Positions 1-10,511 of a stretch of DNA of 64,000 bases are shown piece by piece. The notes under the pieces were generated by a model. The model was not told the DNA's origin, did no database searches, and was given only the letters and a program-made list of their open reading frames with translations. The stretch comes from Carboxylicivirga longa. GTDB taxonomy: Bacteria > Bacteroidota > Bacteroidia > Bacteroidales > Marinilabiliaceae. The stretch spans positions 1-64,000 of the forward strand of contig NZ_JBNGOZ010000006.1 of assembly GCF_050589825.1 (NCBI RefSeq), in the 5' to 3' direction. Numbering within the stretch: position 1 is the stretch's first letter; every line of letters starts with the position of its first letter. The position numbers and the translations under genes are program-made.

Positions 1-999
<999 letters not shown>

Positions 1000-1808
1000 A
1001 TTAAAATTTTAAATATCTATCGAAAATCTTAATAACGCTAATTGACTTCAGGTTTCACTTTTACCTTTCTAATTTAATCGTTTAAATTAGGTACTATCCA
1101 ATATTTTCAAAGATCTTTCAGATGCCTTGCATCTTAGTGACATATTCAGAATCGAACTGAAACACTAACCATTATGTCTTTCAAAAAAGTCCGGAGTTCG
1201 TTGTCCGAAGCCCGTTTTTGCTACTCCCCTCGTTTGTGAAGCGGCTGCAAAGGTAAGGTTTTTTATTCCAAACTTCCAAAATTATTTTTTGATTATTTTG
1301 GAGCTTATTTTTGACAGAACAGGCAAGTTATGAACTCTCTTTTTCCATGTCAATAGCCCTTTGCAATTTCATCTTTCAAAATGTATCGATAAGCGCCTAA
1401 ACCCTTATCAATCGTGCCTTTCAGCAGAACCATTGTCCTCAAAAGCGGGTGCAAAATAACGACGTTTATTTCGCATATCCAAATTAAAAAGGAAGGTTTT
1501 TTGAGGCAAAAATCAGACTTGACAGTTTACACGCTGACTTGTCGACTGTTGCACGAGTGTTAAAATATGTTCCTAAAAACAACTCTCCTCATCGCAATAA
1601 AATCAACAATACTTACACATTACTTATGACGATGCTAAAAACAAAAATATTCATCACCCCTATTATATACGTGCATAATCATCAATAGTTGTCGTAAGCT
1701 ATATACACATTCCGAAGCTATAAAAGCAAAGCCGAAGCCTCCGTAACACTAAAATAAACCATATTTTTTTACCAACTTTGCAGCTTACAATATATTGAAA
1801 CACCAGCA
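1000..1808. other. Intergenic region between the 16S gene and the OstA-like gene
   Basis: About 800 bp without a convincing ORF. Roughly 1000-1247 is the rRNA leader on the minus strand, followed by the rRNA promoter. The remainder, 1281-1808, is AT-rich. A CAACTTTG box at 1773-1780 resembles a Bacteroidota -7 element on the plus strand, but I see no matching TTG upstream, so the start of OstA transcription is uncertain. I see no tRNA or repeat here. Confidence 0.6.
1248..1280 (-). promoter_or_regulatory. rRNA operon promoter (Bacteroidota type)
   Basis: Read on the minus strand, TTTG (1280-1277) is followed after 21 bp by TACCTTTG (1255-1248). This is an exact match to the Bacteroidota housekeeping sigma pattern TTTG / TAnnTTTG. 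It points into the 16S gene and leaves a leader of about 240 nt. Confidence 0.7.
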
Positions 1809-3401
1809 ATGCATATCAAAATATTTTTCATTCACATACTCATAAGTATATTAAGTCTCACACAATTGGAGGCACAATCCAAGAACAGAATAAAAATAGA
1901 TAACGCAAATTCAGGCGAACAACGAAAAAACCTTGGACCCAACGTACGACTCCTACTAGGCAATGTAAAACTAAGGCATGAGAATACTATAATGCACTGC
2001 GACAGTGCCTATTTTCACGATTATAAAGACTCAACATTTATCGAAGCCTTTAATCACATTCATATCATACAAAATGATTCCATCCATTTATATGGCGATT
2101 ATCTAACCTATAGTGGTACAGAAGGTATTGCCCGGGTAAGGCGCAATGTGAAAATACAGAAACAAGATGTTACCGTTTTAACGGAGTACCTGGACTACGA
2201 CCGGGTGAAGAATTTTGGTTACTATTTTAATGGTGGCGAAGTGTTAAGCGGGCAAAACACCCTTATCAGCGATTTAGGCCTCTACTACCCCGACCTCAGC
2301 GAAGTACACTTTAAAGATTCGGTTGTGGTAACAAATCCCAAATACACTATTTTTTCAGACACATTGAAATACCATACCATAACAGAGGTAGCAAGTATTC
2401 TGGGCCCCACCTTTATACAAAGTGATGACAACCTTATTTACAGCGAGGATGGTTTTTATGACACCCAAAACGATAAAGCAAAACTCTTCCGTGGGGCAAC
2501 ACAAAGCTATGTTCAGGGCAAGGAAAACACATTAAAGGGCGATACCATCTATTATGATCGTCAGGGTGGAATTGGGGAAGCATTCAGCAACTTTGAACTG
2601 CACGATACCACCAATAATATGATGATCAGGGGCAACTATGGATATTATAATGAGTCCACCCAATATGCCCTGGCAACAGAAAAAGCACAACTACTGCAGA
2701 TTTATCAGCGCGACACCCTCTATTTACATGCCGATACACTGCAAGCTATTCCCCTGCCCGATGAAGAGAGCCAACTCATTAAGGCCTATTACAATGTGAA
2801 ATTCTTCAGGAAAGATATGCAAGGACGATGCGACTCCATGGTGTATGATATGCGTGACTCAACCAACACCTTTTATAACAGTCCGGTAATATGGGCACAA
2901 GAAAACCAAATGACAGCTCAAACCATAAAACTGTTCAGTAGAAACAACGCCCTATACAAAGCCGAACTAATCAATTCAGCCTTTATTATAGCACCGGAGA
3001 AAGATAGCCTGCTCTTCAACCAAATAAAAGGGCGAAATATGATCGGTCATATTAGGAACAATGAATTATACCGCATTGATGTGGATGGCAACGGACAAAC
3101 TATTTATTATCCAAAAGACAGGGAAGCCGTTATTGGTGTTAACCGCGCTGAAAGTAGTACATTATCCATATTCCTGGAGAAGCGTCAAATTACCGGCATT
3201 AAGATGCGAACAGAGCCGGGTGGCAATTTAAACCCACCTTATCTATTGCCCGATGAAGATGTTAAGCTTCAGGGCTTCTTATGGCTGGAAGCAATACGCC
3301 CAAAGAATAAAACAGACATTTTTAAGCACGTGCCCATGCCTGCCCTCGACGAGTTATCCAAAGACTACGACGACTACCAATTTGGGGACGACAGCAAGTA
3401 A
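1809..3401 (+). CDS. OstA-like outer-membrane/LPS transport-related protein
   Basis: A 530-residue secreted protein. The hydrophobic N-terminus (residues about 4-20, then LEAQS) looks like a cleavable signal peptide. The body has the repetitive beta pattern of the OstA/LptA fold, with short strands containing DSAYFHD, GDYLTYSG, GDTIYYDRQ and HADTLQA at regular spacing. The Bacteroidota OstA-like family is related to the LptA and LptD N-terminal domains, which carry lipopolysaccharide across the periplasm. The length is typical for that family, and there is no C-terminal LptD barrel. It is a single gene that converges on a small DUF2795 gene, with a shared terminator between them. A role in LPS export is inferred from family only. 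Confidence 0.8.
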   Translation: MHIKIFFIHILISILSLTQLEAQSKNRIKIDNANSGEQRKNLGPNVRLLLGNVKLRHENTIMHCDSAYFHDYKDSTFIEAFNHIHIIQNDSIHLYGDYLTYSGTEGIARVRRNVKIQKQDVTVLTEYLDYDRVKNFGYYFNGGEVLSGQNTLISDLGLYYPDLSEVHFKDSVVVTNPKYTIFSDTLKYHTITEVASILGPTFIQSDDNLIYSEDGFYDTQNDKAKLFRGATQSYVQGKENTLKGDTIYYDRQGGIGEAFSNFELHDTTNNMMIRGNYGYYNESTQYALATEKAQLLQIYQRDTLYLHADTLQAIPLPDEESQLIKAYYNVKFFRKDMQGRCDSMVYDMRDSTNTFYNSPVIWAQENQMTAQTIKLFSRNNALYKAELINSAFIIAPEKDSLLFNQIKGRNMIGHIRNNELYRIDVDGNGQTIYYPKDREAVIGVNRAESSTLSIFLEKRQITGIKMRTEPGGNLNPPYLLPDEDVKLQGFLWLEAIRPKNKTDIFKHVPMPALDELSKDYDDYQFGDDSK

Positions 3402-3454
3402 GGTACAGTTCGTTTACATTAAGTCAAAAACACAGCAATGAACGATGAAAATAA

Positions 3455-3477
3455 AAACGGGGGCATTGCCCCCGTTT
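3455..3477. terminator. Bidirectional intrinsic terminator
   Basis: A perfect 10-bp inverted repeat, AAACGGGGGC / GCCCCCGTTT (3455-3464 and 3468-3477), with a 3-nt ATT loop. It lies between the convergent OstA-like and DUF2795 genes. Confidence 0.85.
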
Positions 3478-3484
3478 GCTCTCT

Positions 3485-3706
3485 CTAATATTCATCTTCA
3501 TTAAAAAAGAAGTCCTCCTTACTCGGATAATCTGGCCAGATATCCTCAATACTTTCAAAAACTTCCCCTTCGTCCTCAATCTCCTGGAGATTCTCAATCA
3601 CCTCAAGTGGCGCTCCTGAACGAATTGCAAAATCAATTAATTCATCCTTTGAAGCCGGCCATGGTGCATCTTCCAGTTTAGAGGCTAGTTCGAGTGTCCA
3701 ATACAT
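3485..3706 (-). CDS. DUF2795 family small acidic protein
   Basis: A 73-residue, strongly acidic cytosolic protein. It begins MYWTLELASKLEDAPWPASK and contains the DELIDFAIRSGAP stretch typical of DUF2795 proteins, widespread in Bacteroidota and Chlorobi. The C-terminus is Asp/Glu/Phe-rich. Full length for the family; function unknown. It is monocistronic and ends at the shared terminator at 3455-3477. Confidence 0.85.
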   Translation of the reverse strand: MYWTLELASKLEDAPWPASKDELIDFAIRSGAPLEVIENLQEIEDEGEVFESIEDIWPDYPSKEDFFFNEDEY

Positions 3707-3918
3707 AGCAACTCAATTTAACATTAATATAATTGTGTTATTTCTCACTAAACTCATCTGCGAATTTAAAAAAAATTTCCAATCTTACAACTTCGCTTTC
3801 ATTGTAATTTCAAAAACAATGAAATACTTTGATAAACGACACGATATTACAGTACAAATGGAAACCTATATAACTCTCTAGCAAAGGCGATTTACCCCAC
3901 AAGACAATACTAATTGCA

Positions 3919-4623
3919 CTACACTACAGTTACCTGTTCATTGATCATATCCGACTCAACAAGACCATCGCGCAAACGAATAATACGATGAGCATGCTGA
4001 GCAATATCCTCCTCATGCGTTACAAGGATAATAGTATTCCCCAGTTTATGAATCTCATCAAAGAGGCGCATTATATCAACAGAGGTTTTGGAATCGAGGT
4101 TTCCGGTAGGCTCATCGGCTAAAATAATGGAAGGTTTATTGATCAAAGCACGTGCAACAGCAACCCGCTGCCGCTGTCCCCCTGACATTTCGTTGGGTCG
4201 ATGATGCATGCGGTCACTCAAACCCACACTCTCCATCACTTCCTTACCCCGGGCCTGCCTATCATGCTTGGACACCCCGGCATAAATCAAGGGTAACATG
4301 GCATTCTCCAAAGCAGTGTACCGCGGCAATAGGTTAAAAGTCTGAAAAACAAAGCCAATCTCCTTATTCCGGATTTCAGCGAGGGAATCGTCAGTGAGTC
4401 GACTAACATCGGTGCCGTTCAGCACATATTGCCCTCCAGTGGGCGTATCCAGCGCCCCAATAATATTCATCAGGGTAGATTTACCCGAGCCTGAAGGCCC
4501 CATAATAGCAACATATTCACCTTTGGCGATACTAAGCGATACACTCTGAAGAGCTTTAACAACCTCGGTACCCACCTGATAATGCTTCTTAATTTCGGCT
4601 ATTTCAATGACGTTAGTATTCAT
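3919..4623 (-). CDS. ABC transporter ATP-binding protein (LolD/MacB type), no permease partner nearby
   Basis: A 234-residue ABC ATPase. Visible motifs are Walker A GPSGSGKST, Q-loop FVFQTFNLLP, a signature of the MSGGQRQRVAVARAL form (Met instead of the usual Leu), Walker B IILADEPTGNLD and switch His in VTHEE. The DEPTGNLDSKT sequence and overall length match the LolD/MacB/FtsE-like group, which powers lipoprotein release or efflux through MacB-type permeases. The longer frame reaches 4680, but its first 19 residues are atypical. ATG at 4623 gives MNTNVIEIAEIKKHY, the usual N-terminus. No permease gene lies on either side, so its partner must be elsewhere. Confidence 0.88.
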   Translation of the reverse strand: MNTNVIEIAEIKKHYQVGTEVVKALQSVSLSIAKGEYVAIMGPSGSGKSTLMNIIGALDTPTGGQYVLNGTDVSRLTDDSLAEIRNKEIGFVFQTFNLLPRYTALENAMLPLIYAGVSKHDRQARGKEVMESVGLSDRMHHRPNEMSGGQRQRVAVARALINKPSIILADEPTGNLDSKTSVDIMRLFDEIHKLGNTIILVTHEEDIAQHAHRIIRLRDGLVESDMINEQVTVV

Positions 4624-4742
4624 AGAGCTAAGTTTAAGCAAACAAATATAACTTTTTAGAGCTGATTTAAAACAAGACAAAAGATTTTATATCTTATCAC
4701 AGCACCCTTACCAACTTATCAGGTGAAGCCCCAAAGCCAGAA

Positions 4743-5531
4743 TTAATAACGCACTACAAAATGCTGTTTCTGACATTCTTTCCTAAAAAAGACAATTCCG
4801 AGACGAAACAAATCCATGGAAACCGTGACACGGGGGTGCTGACAAATGGTTTCCCAGGCTTCCTCCATCCCCTGTGACCAATGAATATCGTCAAACACAA
4901 AAACCGAATGATTATGCGCTTTTGTAAGGCACAGATTAAAATAATCGAGGGTGGCTTCCTTTTGATGATGCCCATCAAAAAGCACAAAATCAAGACTTGA
5001 CAAATCTGCCAGCAAAGAAGGCAGTACATCCTGAAATTGGCCAATAATTTGCTGCACATTATCACAACCCAACCTTTGAAAGGTCGTGCGAGCTAAGGCA
5101 GCTGTTGCTGCACATCCTTCAATAGTAATTACTTTTCGCCGGGTATCAGAAAGGCCAAGGTAGCCACCGCTAATACCCAGCGACGTACCTAACTCAATCA
5201 CAGTATTTGGCTGAAGCTCGCAAAGCAAGCGATACAATAGCTCACCATAACGTGGCGCTATAGACGAATACCTTGCAATATGCCCAACCTTCCTTCTTCG
5301 ACGGTTAAAACGTTTACTTCCGGCACCATAGTCTTGCACCTCAATAAACTTATCCGAGCGACACAACTCTTTCCGCAGCACATTTATTGTTTCAAAAGCA
5401 TAATACGAATGCGGACTGTAAAAAACATCGCGTACCAAATTAAATACAAAAGGGCTATGCAAGCCATAACCTTTATGGTACCGTGCTTTCAAAAGGTATC
5501 TCAAATAAGATTTTGCCTGAAAAAAATTCAT
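4743..5531 (-). CDS. Class I SAM-dependent methyltransferase (O-methyltransferase-like)
   Basis: A 262-residue protein with a Rossmann methyltransferase core. Motif I is seen as VIELGTSLGISGGYLG (about residues 111-126), a following acidic strand end as VITIEG, and the metal/O-methyltransferase-like FVLFDGHHQ and FVFDDIHWS stretches. The N-terminal RYHKGYGLHSPFVF segment is common in Bacteroidota members of this group. No signal peptide. The substrate cannot be told from sequence. The neighbouring ABC ATPase is on the same strand about 120 bp downstream, but no functional link is evident. Confidence 0.8.
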   Translation of the reverse strand: MNFFQAKSYLRYLLKARYHKGYGLHSPFVFNLVRDVFYSPHSYYAFETINVLRKELCRSDKFIEVQDYGAGSKRFNRRRRKVGHIARYSSIAPRYGELLYRLLCELQPNTVIELGTSLGISGGYLGLSDTRRKVITIEGCAATAALARTTFQRLGCDNVQQIIGQFQDVLPSLLADLSSLDFVLFDGHHQKEATLDYFNLCLTKAHNHSVFVFDDIHWSQGMEEAWETICQHPRVTVSMDLFRLGIVFFRKECQKQHFVVRY

Positions 5532-5797
5532 TTACAAACGCTCCCGGAATTTTATTGAGCACCACCCTTTCTCACTGTAAAATAAAAAGCCATGGTGCTT
5601 GTCAAAACTAATTACAATTCACAAAAGGCAAAGGTAAAAAAACAAATTAGTGAGTGAACAGATTGCAATTGAAAAGAACCAAACTACATTCTCAAAAAAG
5701 ACCTTGCCGCCAAGAAACTCTTTTGTGTAACCTAGTAAACACTTCGCCCCAGCCGTTGTTTACTGATTATAGTATACCGAACATTAGCATCAACTGC

Positions 5798-7045
5798 ATG
5801 GAAACTTATTTAACGCAACTATTGGAATTGATAGAAGAGGCAATTACAAAGGCGCCCCACAAAAAATATGATAGTGAGATAGATTTCAACAACATTACCT
5901 TGCTTGCACAAGAGTTCCTTCAAAGCAAGGCGGAGAAAATATCTGCTGTGACCGGCATTGAGAAGGTCAATTTTCCATCTCCCGATAAGCTAAATGCAAT
6001 GCAGATGAAAAATATCGTGAAGGCGCTGGAAAAGCTTCTGAAGGCCTACAACTGGGAGTTTATGTTTCCGGAGCAGATCGATGAAACCAACAAATACCAA
6101 TACATTCGTGACCATTGGGACACCCAGCAGTTATACTGCAAAGAAGGCATGATGCAAATTGAAACCTGCACCTTTGACGAGCGAAAGTGTCCCTTTCCCG
6201 GGCAATGCAAAGTATGCCACAGCTTCAAAACTGATGACGATGACAGCCATCATTTGTGTAAAGGACAAATTGACTTCACCGACCTCATACCGGAATTTCA
6301 GCGAGAGGATGATGAAATACGCGATGACGTTGATCGCTTGAAGAAGTTAATGCTGCAACCCAATGATGATTCATTTATTTCCGGCATTTACAATTATTGC
6401 GATGGCCGTTGCGAGAAATGCACCTTCACCCATCAATGCAGCTCGTACGCGTTAAACGCACAGTTTGATAAAGTAAAATGCAATGATGATGGCGCAAAAC
6501 AGCTGAAAGTATTTTTTAAGGCCACCTCTGAGATTATTGAAGAAGAGCTTTCAAACAAAGGCATTGACGTGGAAGAAGCCATGAACCTTATTAAAGAAAA
6601 TGAGCTGCCCCCGCAGCCTCCCAAACACAGCCTTGAAAAACAAGCAGAGTCGTATGCCGAGAAACTAAACCGCTGGTTTAATTCAAATCAGATGGAAATC
6701 GAAAGCCGCATAGTAACCGAGCAGGCTACCGGTCTGAAGGATGATTTTGAGACCATTACCTGGTTTCAGCTATTTATAGCCGCTAAGGTAAACCGAGCCA
6801 TTAATGGCAAACGCCAATGCAGGGAAGGCGACAATGATGAATTGCAAGACTCACTAGGATCAGCCAAGATTGCCCTTATTGCCATTGACGAATCCATACA
6901 CGCCTGGAATAACCTGCTAAACGCAATCCCCAGCAAAGAAGACAGTATATTAAGTATGTTACGTCATCTATCCGACTTAAGAGAAGATTTGGAGGGCTAT
7001 TTTCCGGAGGCGCGAAAATTTATTCGACCAGGGCTGGATGAATAA
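5798..7045 (+). CDS. Uncharacterised cysteine-rich protein with two Cys clusters
   Basis: I do not recognise a characterised family. The frame opens at 5654, but the first 48 residues have no domain character. ATG at 5798 (METYLTQLLE) is preferred, giving 415 residues. An all-helical, charged N-terminal segment is followed by a first Cys cluster (C114, C124, C131, C137, C140, C154). A second cluster has the form CDGRCEKCTFTHQC (C201, C205, C208, C214), which could bind zinc or an iron-sulfur cluster. The C-terminal half is helical with no cysteine cluster. No signal peptide or membrane segment. It ends in a long imperfect hairpin facing the convergent TPR gene. Confidence 0.7.
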   Translation: METYLTQLLELIEEAITKAPHKKYDSEIDFNNITLLAQEFLQSKAEKISAVTGIEKVNFPSPDKLNAMQMKNIVKALEKLLKAYNWEFMFPEQIDETNKYQYIRDHWDTQQLYCKEGMMQIETCTFDERKCPFPGQCKVCHSFKTDDDDSHHLCKGQIDFTDLIPEFQREDDEIRDDVDRLKKLMLQPNDDSFISGIYNYCDGRCEKCTFTHQCSSYALNAQFDKVKCNDDGAKQLKVFFKATSEIIEEELSNKGIDVEEAMNLIKENELPPQPPKHSLEKQAESYAEKLNRWFNSNQMEIESRIVTEQATGLKDDFETITWFQLFIAAKVNRAINGKRQCREGDNDELQDSLGSAKIALIAIDESIHAWNNLLNAIPSKEDSILSMLRHLSDLREDLEGYFPEARKFIRPGLDE

Positions 7046-7049
7046 AAAA

Positions 7050-7113
7050 ATCTGAGAGAGCTTAGGTGGAAAGTGTAAGAATCATGAATAAATTCTAATA
7101 GCTTCTCTCAGAT
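7050..7113. terminator. Imperfect inverted repeat between convergent genes
   Basis: ATCTGAGAGAGCT (7050-7062) pairs with AGCTTCTCTCAGAT (7100-7113) with one bulge, across a loop of about 37 nt. It sits directly after the stop of the Cys-rich gene and is preceded by an A-run, so it may terminate leftward transcription as well. The long loop makes this less certain than the other terminators in the window. Confidence 0.4.
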
Positions 7114-7323
7114 ATTATCGCAAATAAATTGCGAAAAGTTACCTCCCGTTGCAGGTAAGCCAGTGACTTAACCGGACTTATAATTTTTAATCGCTGTAAA
7201 ACTATTAATTTATTTGACAGTACGATAGTAACAGTGTACTTTTTTGTATAAAATTCTTAATTTTTTGGAATATCGGCGTATTTTCTACTTAAAAACCCAC
7301 TCATTCACATGACTCACAAGCTA

Positions 7324-8511
7324 TCACAAGTGCTTTAGGCTTTCGTCAATTGCCTGAAAAGCCTGATGACAAGGGTCAAAAACCTCCTGAAAATAATTAC
7401 GGGCTTTCTTAATCATACGACGTGCCCGTGCCCGCCTGCCATTTTTGTACAGTAGTTTTCCATAATGGAAATACAAATTTCCACAGGCTTCGGCATCATC
7501 GGCACAGGCTACAAGTACTTGCTTATAAACAGTAAGCAGTAAATCAGGTTTACCTACAGAGACAAATATACTGTTCAATTCATCGGGCAAGGTGGGAGTA
7601 TAGGGGGCACCGAGCAGCAAATCGTAAGCCAACACCCCACTGACACTATCCTTATTAAGCTTTAACTTCGCATTAAGCAAATACAACTCATTGGGCCGAT
7701 AGTTAGGCTGTAAGCGATTGGCATATTCAAAATAACACTCTGCTCTCTCCGGCTGCTTCGTTTTTAAGTACAAAACACCACTTATGCGGGCGGCATCCGA
7801 TCGCTCCAGTGAGTCAGCATAGAGCTCATAGGCCCTGACAGCATACTCAATTCCCTTTTGCGGCAAGCCATCGAAAAGGTATGTAACCGCAAGGCTGTAG
7901 TTGGTAAGGGCTTCATCGGGTTTTCTGTCAAGCGACATTAAAAACCACTGCTGAGCGGCGTAATAATTTTGCAATATTGATTGATAATATCCAAGGGAAT
8001 AAAGGCTATAAAAATCGTACACCCCATTTTCAAAGGCCTTCCGATAATAGTGATTGCTCTTTTCGAGTAATACTTCAGATCCCTCACCCCAACGATCACC
8101 AAAGTCGTGATACACCCTTGTATAAAAATCGCCCAACGCCTTGGTTATGCGAAAGTCAGCAGGATGAAGTTGCTGCATTTTCAGCAAAACGGAATCCACC
8201 TGAAAAATGATGGTTGCGGGTAGCAGTGGCTCCTGCCTCCGCAACTGATCCAATGATTCGCCTGAACGCAGATTGACAAATGAAAAACGCTGATGATAAT
8301 GACTGGTCAGATGATAATTTAATGCCAAATCAACCTTTTTAAGTACACAATCGGGCTGATCATCACAATGCTTCAGGCACTCAAAGGCACTCAAAAACTG
8401 TCCACGTTGAATTAAACTATCTACCCTACCCTGTGCATTAACAGACGACAAAAGCCCGGCAAGTACTGTCGCTGCAATGAGAAAAGTCGTTCGCAAATAT
8501 TTCTTACCCAT
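7324..8511 (-). CDS. Secreted TPR-repeat protein
   Basis: A 395-residue protein with an N-terminal signal peptide (hydrophobic residues about 8-24, then SVNAQ). Helical repeat units follow, with TPR-like signatures such as NHYYRKAFENGVYDFYSLYS, YYAAQQWFLMSLDRKPDEA and AECYFEYANRLQPNY. A basic stretch (GRRARARRMIKKA) lies near the C-terminus. TPR arrays mediate protein-protein contacts, so a periplasmic or envelope scaffold role is inferred. It is monocistronic, and nothing nearby suggests a partner. Confidence 0.75.
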   Translation of the reverse strand: MGKKYLRTTFLIAATVLAGLLSSVNAQGRVDSLIQRGQFLSAFECLKHCDDQPDCVLKKVDLALNYHLTSHYHQRFSFVNLRSGESLDQLRRQEPLLPATIIFQVDSVLLKMQQLHPADFRITKALGDFYTRVYHDFGDRWGEGSEVLLEKSNHYYRKAFENGVYDFYSLYSLGYYQSILQNYYAAQQWFLMSLDRKPDEALTNYSLAVTYLFDGLPQKGIEYAVRAYELYADSLERSDAARISGVLYLKTKQPERAECYFEYANRLQPNYRPNELYLLNAKLKLNKDSVSGVLAYDLLLGAPYTPTLPDELNSIFVSVGKPDLLLTVYKQVLVACADDAEACGNLYFHYGKLLYKNGRRARARRMIKKARNYFQEVFDPCHQAFQAIDESLKHL

Positions 8512-8894
8512 AAATTATACTTGAAATAAAGCTGTACAAGGTGCTAATAAATAAAATGACTCACAAAAAAATACGCTATCGCAGCTACTGGAAAGTGAAT
8601 AAATAAAATGCGATTAACAACTACAGAAGGAAAAAAGCAATCGCTACTATTACGCCATACAAAACCCATCCATCCATAAGGAGCAAGATAACAATACTTA
8701 GTTTATCACTAGTAAGATCAAGCCCACACACACTACTAACACACTACAAATCAATAATTGACATTACAGAATATCTCTCGTACTTTTAACCCTGCTCTAC
8801 TAAAAACTCATCACTCCCTTGATTTTATTATGGCATACAACTTTCTATGTAAATTACAATAAGTACTAAATCATCATTATTAAAAACTGGAATT
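8512..8894. other. Intergenic region between divergent TPR and sulfatase genes
   Basis: 383 bp of AT-rich DNA with no supported ORF. It contains the sulfatase promoter candidate at 8758-8788. I see no clear promoter for the TPR gene and no repeats. Confidence 0.5.
8758..8788 (+). promoter_or_regulatory. Candidate promoter of the sulfatase gene
   Basis: TTG (8758-8760) followed after 20 bp by TACTTTTA (8781-8788), seven of eight with the TAnnTTTG element. The same TTG-N20-TACTTTTA arrangement stands before mraZ in this window. The start point would be near 8795, giving a leader of about 100 nt. Confidence 0.45.
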
Positions 8895-10433
8895 ATGAGA
8901 AAACTTGGTTTTATTGGTGCGATTCTACTGCTGGCAATCGTAACTTATGCTCAAAAGAGTAAGCAACCCAACATACTTGTTATATGGGGCGACGACATTG
9001 GCCAGTCAAATATTAGTGCCTATACCAATGGTCTGGTGGGCTATAAAACTCCCAACATTGACCGCATTGCCGACGAAGGGATAATTTTTACCGATTATTA
9101 TGGCGAACAAAGCTGCACTGCTGGTCGATCAAGCTTCATTATGGGACAAAGTGTGTTCAGAACCGGATTAAGCAAGGTGGGCTTACCAGGTGCCGAATTG
9201 GGCATGCAAAAAGAAGACCCAACCATTGCCGGCCTACTCAAACCATTGGGCTACGCCACAGGTCAGTTTGGCAAAAACCATTTGGGCGACAAAGACGAAC
9301 ACTTGCCTACCCAGCATGGCTTTGATGAGTTTTTGGGAAACCTCTACCATTTGAATGCCGAAGAAGAACCGGAGCTTCCCGATTACCCAAGAAATCCGGA
9401 ATTCAGGGAAAAATTTGGTCCAAGAGGAGTTATTAGTTCGTCGGCTGATGGACCCGTAAAGGATACCGGCCCGCTTACCAGGAAAAGAATGGAAACCATT
9501 GATGACGAAACAGTGGCTGCAGCTGTTGACTTCATTAAACGAATGGATAAAGCAGGAACACCTTGGTTTGTCTGGTGGAATGGAACGCGCATGCATTTTC
9601 GTACACACGTGAAAGATGAGCTGATGAACGATCCGAAATACCAGGGACTGAATGAGTACGCCATTGGTATGATTGAGCACGACATGCATGTTGGCGAGCT
9701 ACTTGCTGTTTTAGATGAACTTGGTATTGCCGACGAAACCTTAGTTTTCTATAGTACCGATAACGGCCCTCACAAAAATTCATGGCCCGATGCAGCCGTA
9801 AGTCCCTTTCGTGGCGAGAAAAACACCAACTGGGAAGGCGGATGGCGTGTTCCTGCAATGGTACGCTGGCCCAAAAACATTGAGGCAGGCTCAGTATCCA
9901 ATGAGATTATGCACCACATGGACTGGTTACCAACCTTATTGGCCGTTGCTGGTAATGAGAATATTAAAAACGAACTACTCGAAGGTAAAAAAGTGGCTGA
10001 TAGAACCTATAATGTGCACCTGGATGGGTATAACTTTTTACCCTATCTGACCGGCAAGACTGAAACAGGGCCTCGAGAAGAGATTTTTTATTTCTCGGAT
10101 GATGGCGACCTGACAGCTCTACGATATAAAGACTGGAAAATGGTTTTTATGGAACAGCGCAAATATGGCACACTTGGTGTTTGGTCAGAGCCTTTTGTAG
10201 AGCTGCGGATTCCCCTCATCTTTAACTTAAGACGCGACCCATATGAACAAGCTCCGCTTACCTCCAATACTTATTACGATTGGTTACTCGATCATGCATT
10301 TATGCTTGTTCCTGCTCAAGCCTATGTGGGAAAATTCCTTTCAACTTTTAAGGAATATCCACCGCGGCAAGAGGCTGCTAGTTTCAGTTTGAGCCAAGTA
10401 ATGGAAATGATGAAAACTCCAACAAACAATTAA
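8895..10433 (+). CDS. Secreted arylsulfatase-type sulfatase
   Basis: A 512-residue type I sulfatase with signal peptide (residues 1-19). The metal-binding NILVIWGDDIG stretch (D33, D34) precedes the catalytic signature C74-T-A-G-R, whose Cys must be oxidised to formylglycine. The CxAxR form can be matured by anaerobic sulfatase-maturating radical SAM enzymes; no maturase gene is in the window. STDNGPHKNSWPD and FRGEKNTNWEGGWRVP are the C-terminal metal-site and substrate-side motifs typical of arylsulfatases. The substrate is unknown. No SusCD or glycoside hydrolase neighbours suggest a polysaccharide. A HAD-family lipoprotein gene follows on the same strand. Confidence 0.92.
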   Translation: MRKLGFIGAILLLAIVTYAQKSKQPNILVIWGDDIGQSNISAYTNGLVGYKTPNIDRIADEGIIFTDYYGEQSCTAGRSSFIMGQSVFRTGLSKVGLPGAELGMQKEDPTIAGLLKPLGYATGQFGKNHLGDKDEHLPTQHGFDEFLGNLYHLNAEEEPELPDYPRNPEFREKFGPRGVISSSADGPVKDTGPLTRKRMETIDDETVAAAVDFIKRMDKAGTPWFVWWNGTRMHFRTHVKDELMNDPKYQGLNEYAIGMIEHDMHVGELLAVLDELGIADETLVFYSTDNGPHKNSWPDAAVSPFRGEKNTNWEGGWRVPAMVRWPKNIEAGSVSNEIMHHMDWLPTLLAVAGNENIKNELLEGKKVADRTYNVHLDGYNFLPYLTGKTETGPREEIFYFSDDGDLTALRYKDWKMVFMEQRKYGTLGVWSEPFVELRIPLIFNLRRDPYEQAPLTSNTYYDWLLDHAFMLVPAQAYVGKFLSTFKEYPPRQEAASFSLSQVMEMMKTPTNN

Positions 10434-10457
10434 ATTAAACCTACCATTTCATATTCT

Positions 10458-10485
10458 CATGGCGTGCAGCGGGCTGTACGCCATG
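10458..10485 (+). terminator. Hairpin after the sulfatase gene
   Basis: CATGGCGTGCAG (10458-10469) pairs with CTGTACGCCATG (10474-10485), a 12-bp stem with one G-U pair and a 4-nt loop. There is no T-run, so it may be an mRNA-stabilising or weak termination hairpin between the sulfatase and the HAD gene. Confidence 0.5.
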
Positions 10486-10511
10486 AATTACCCTCCTAAA
10501 CACTCACGAAA

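Noticed and set aside
9234..9858. Long minus-strand open frames opposite the sulfatase
   Set aside because: The sulfatase frame carries clear family motifs; the opposite frames have no domain character.
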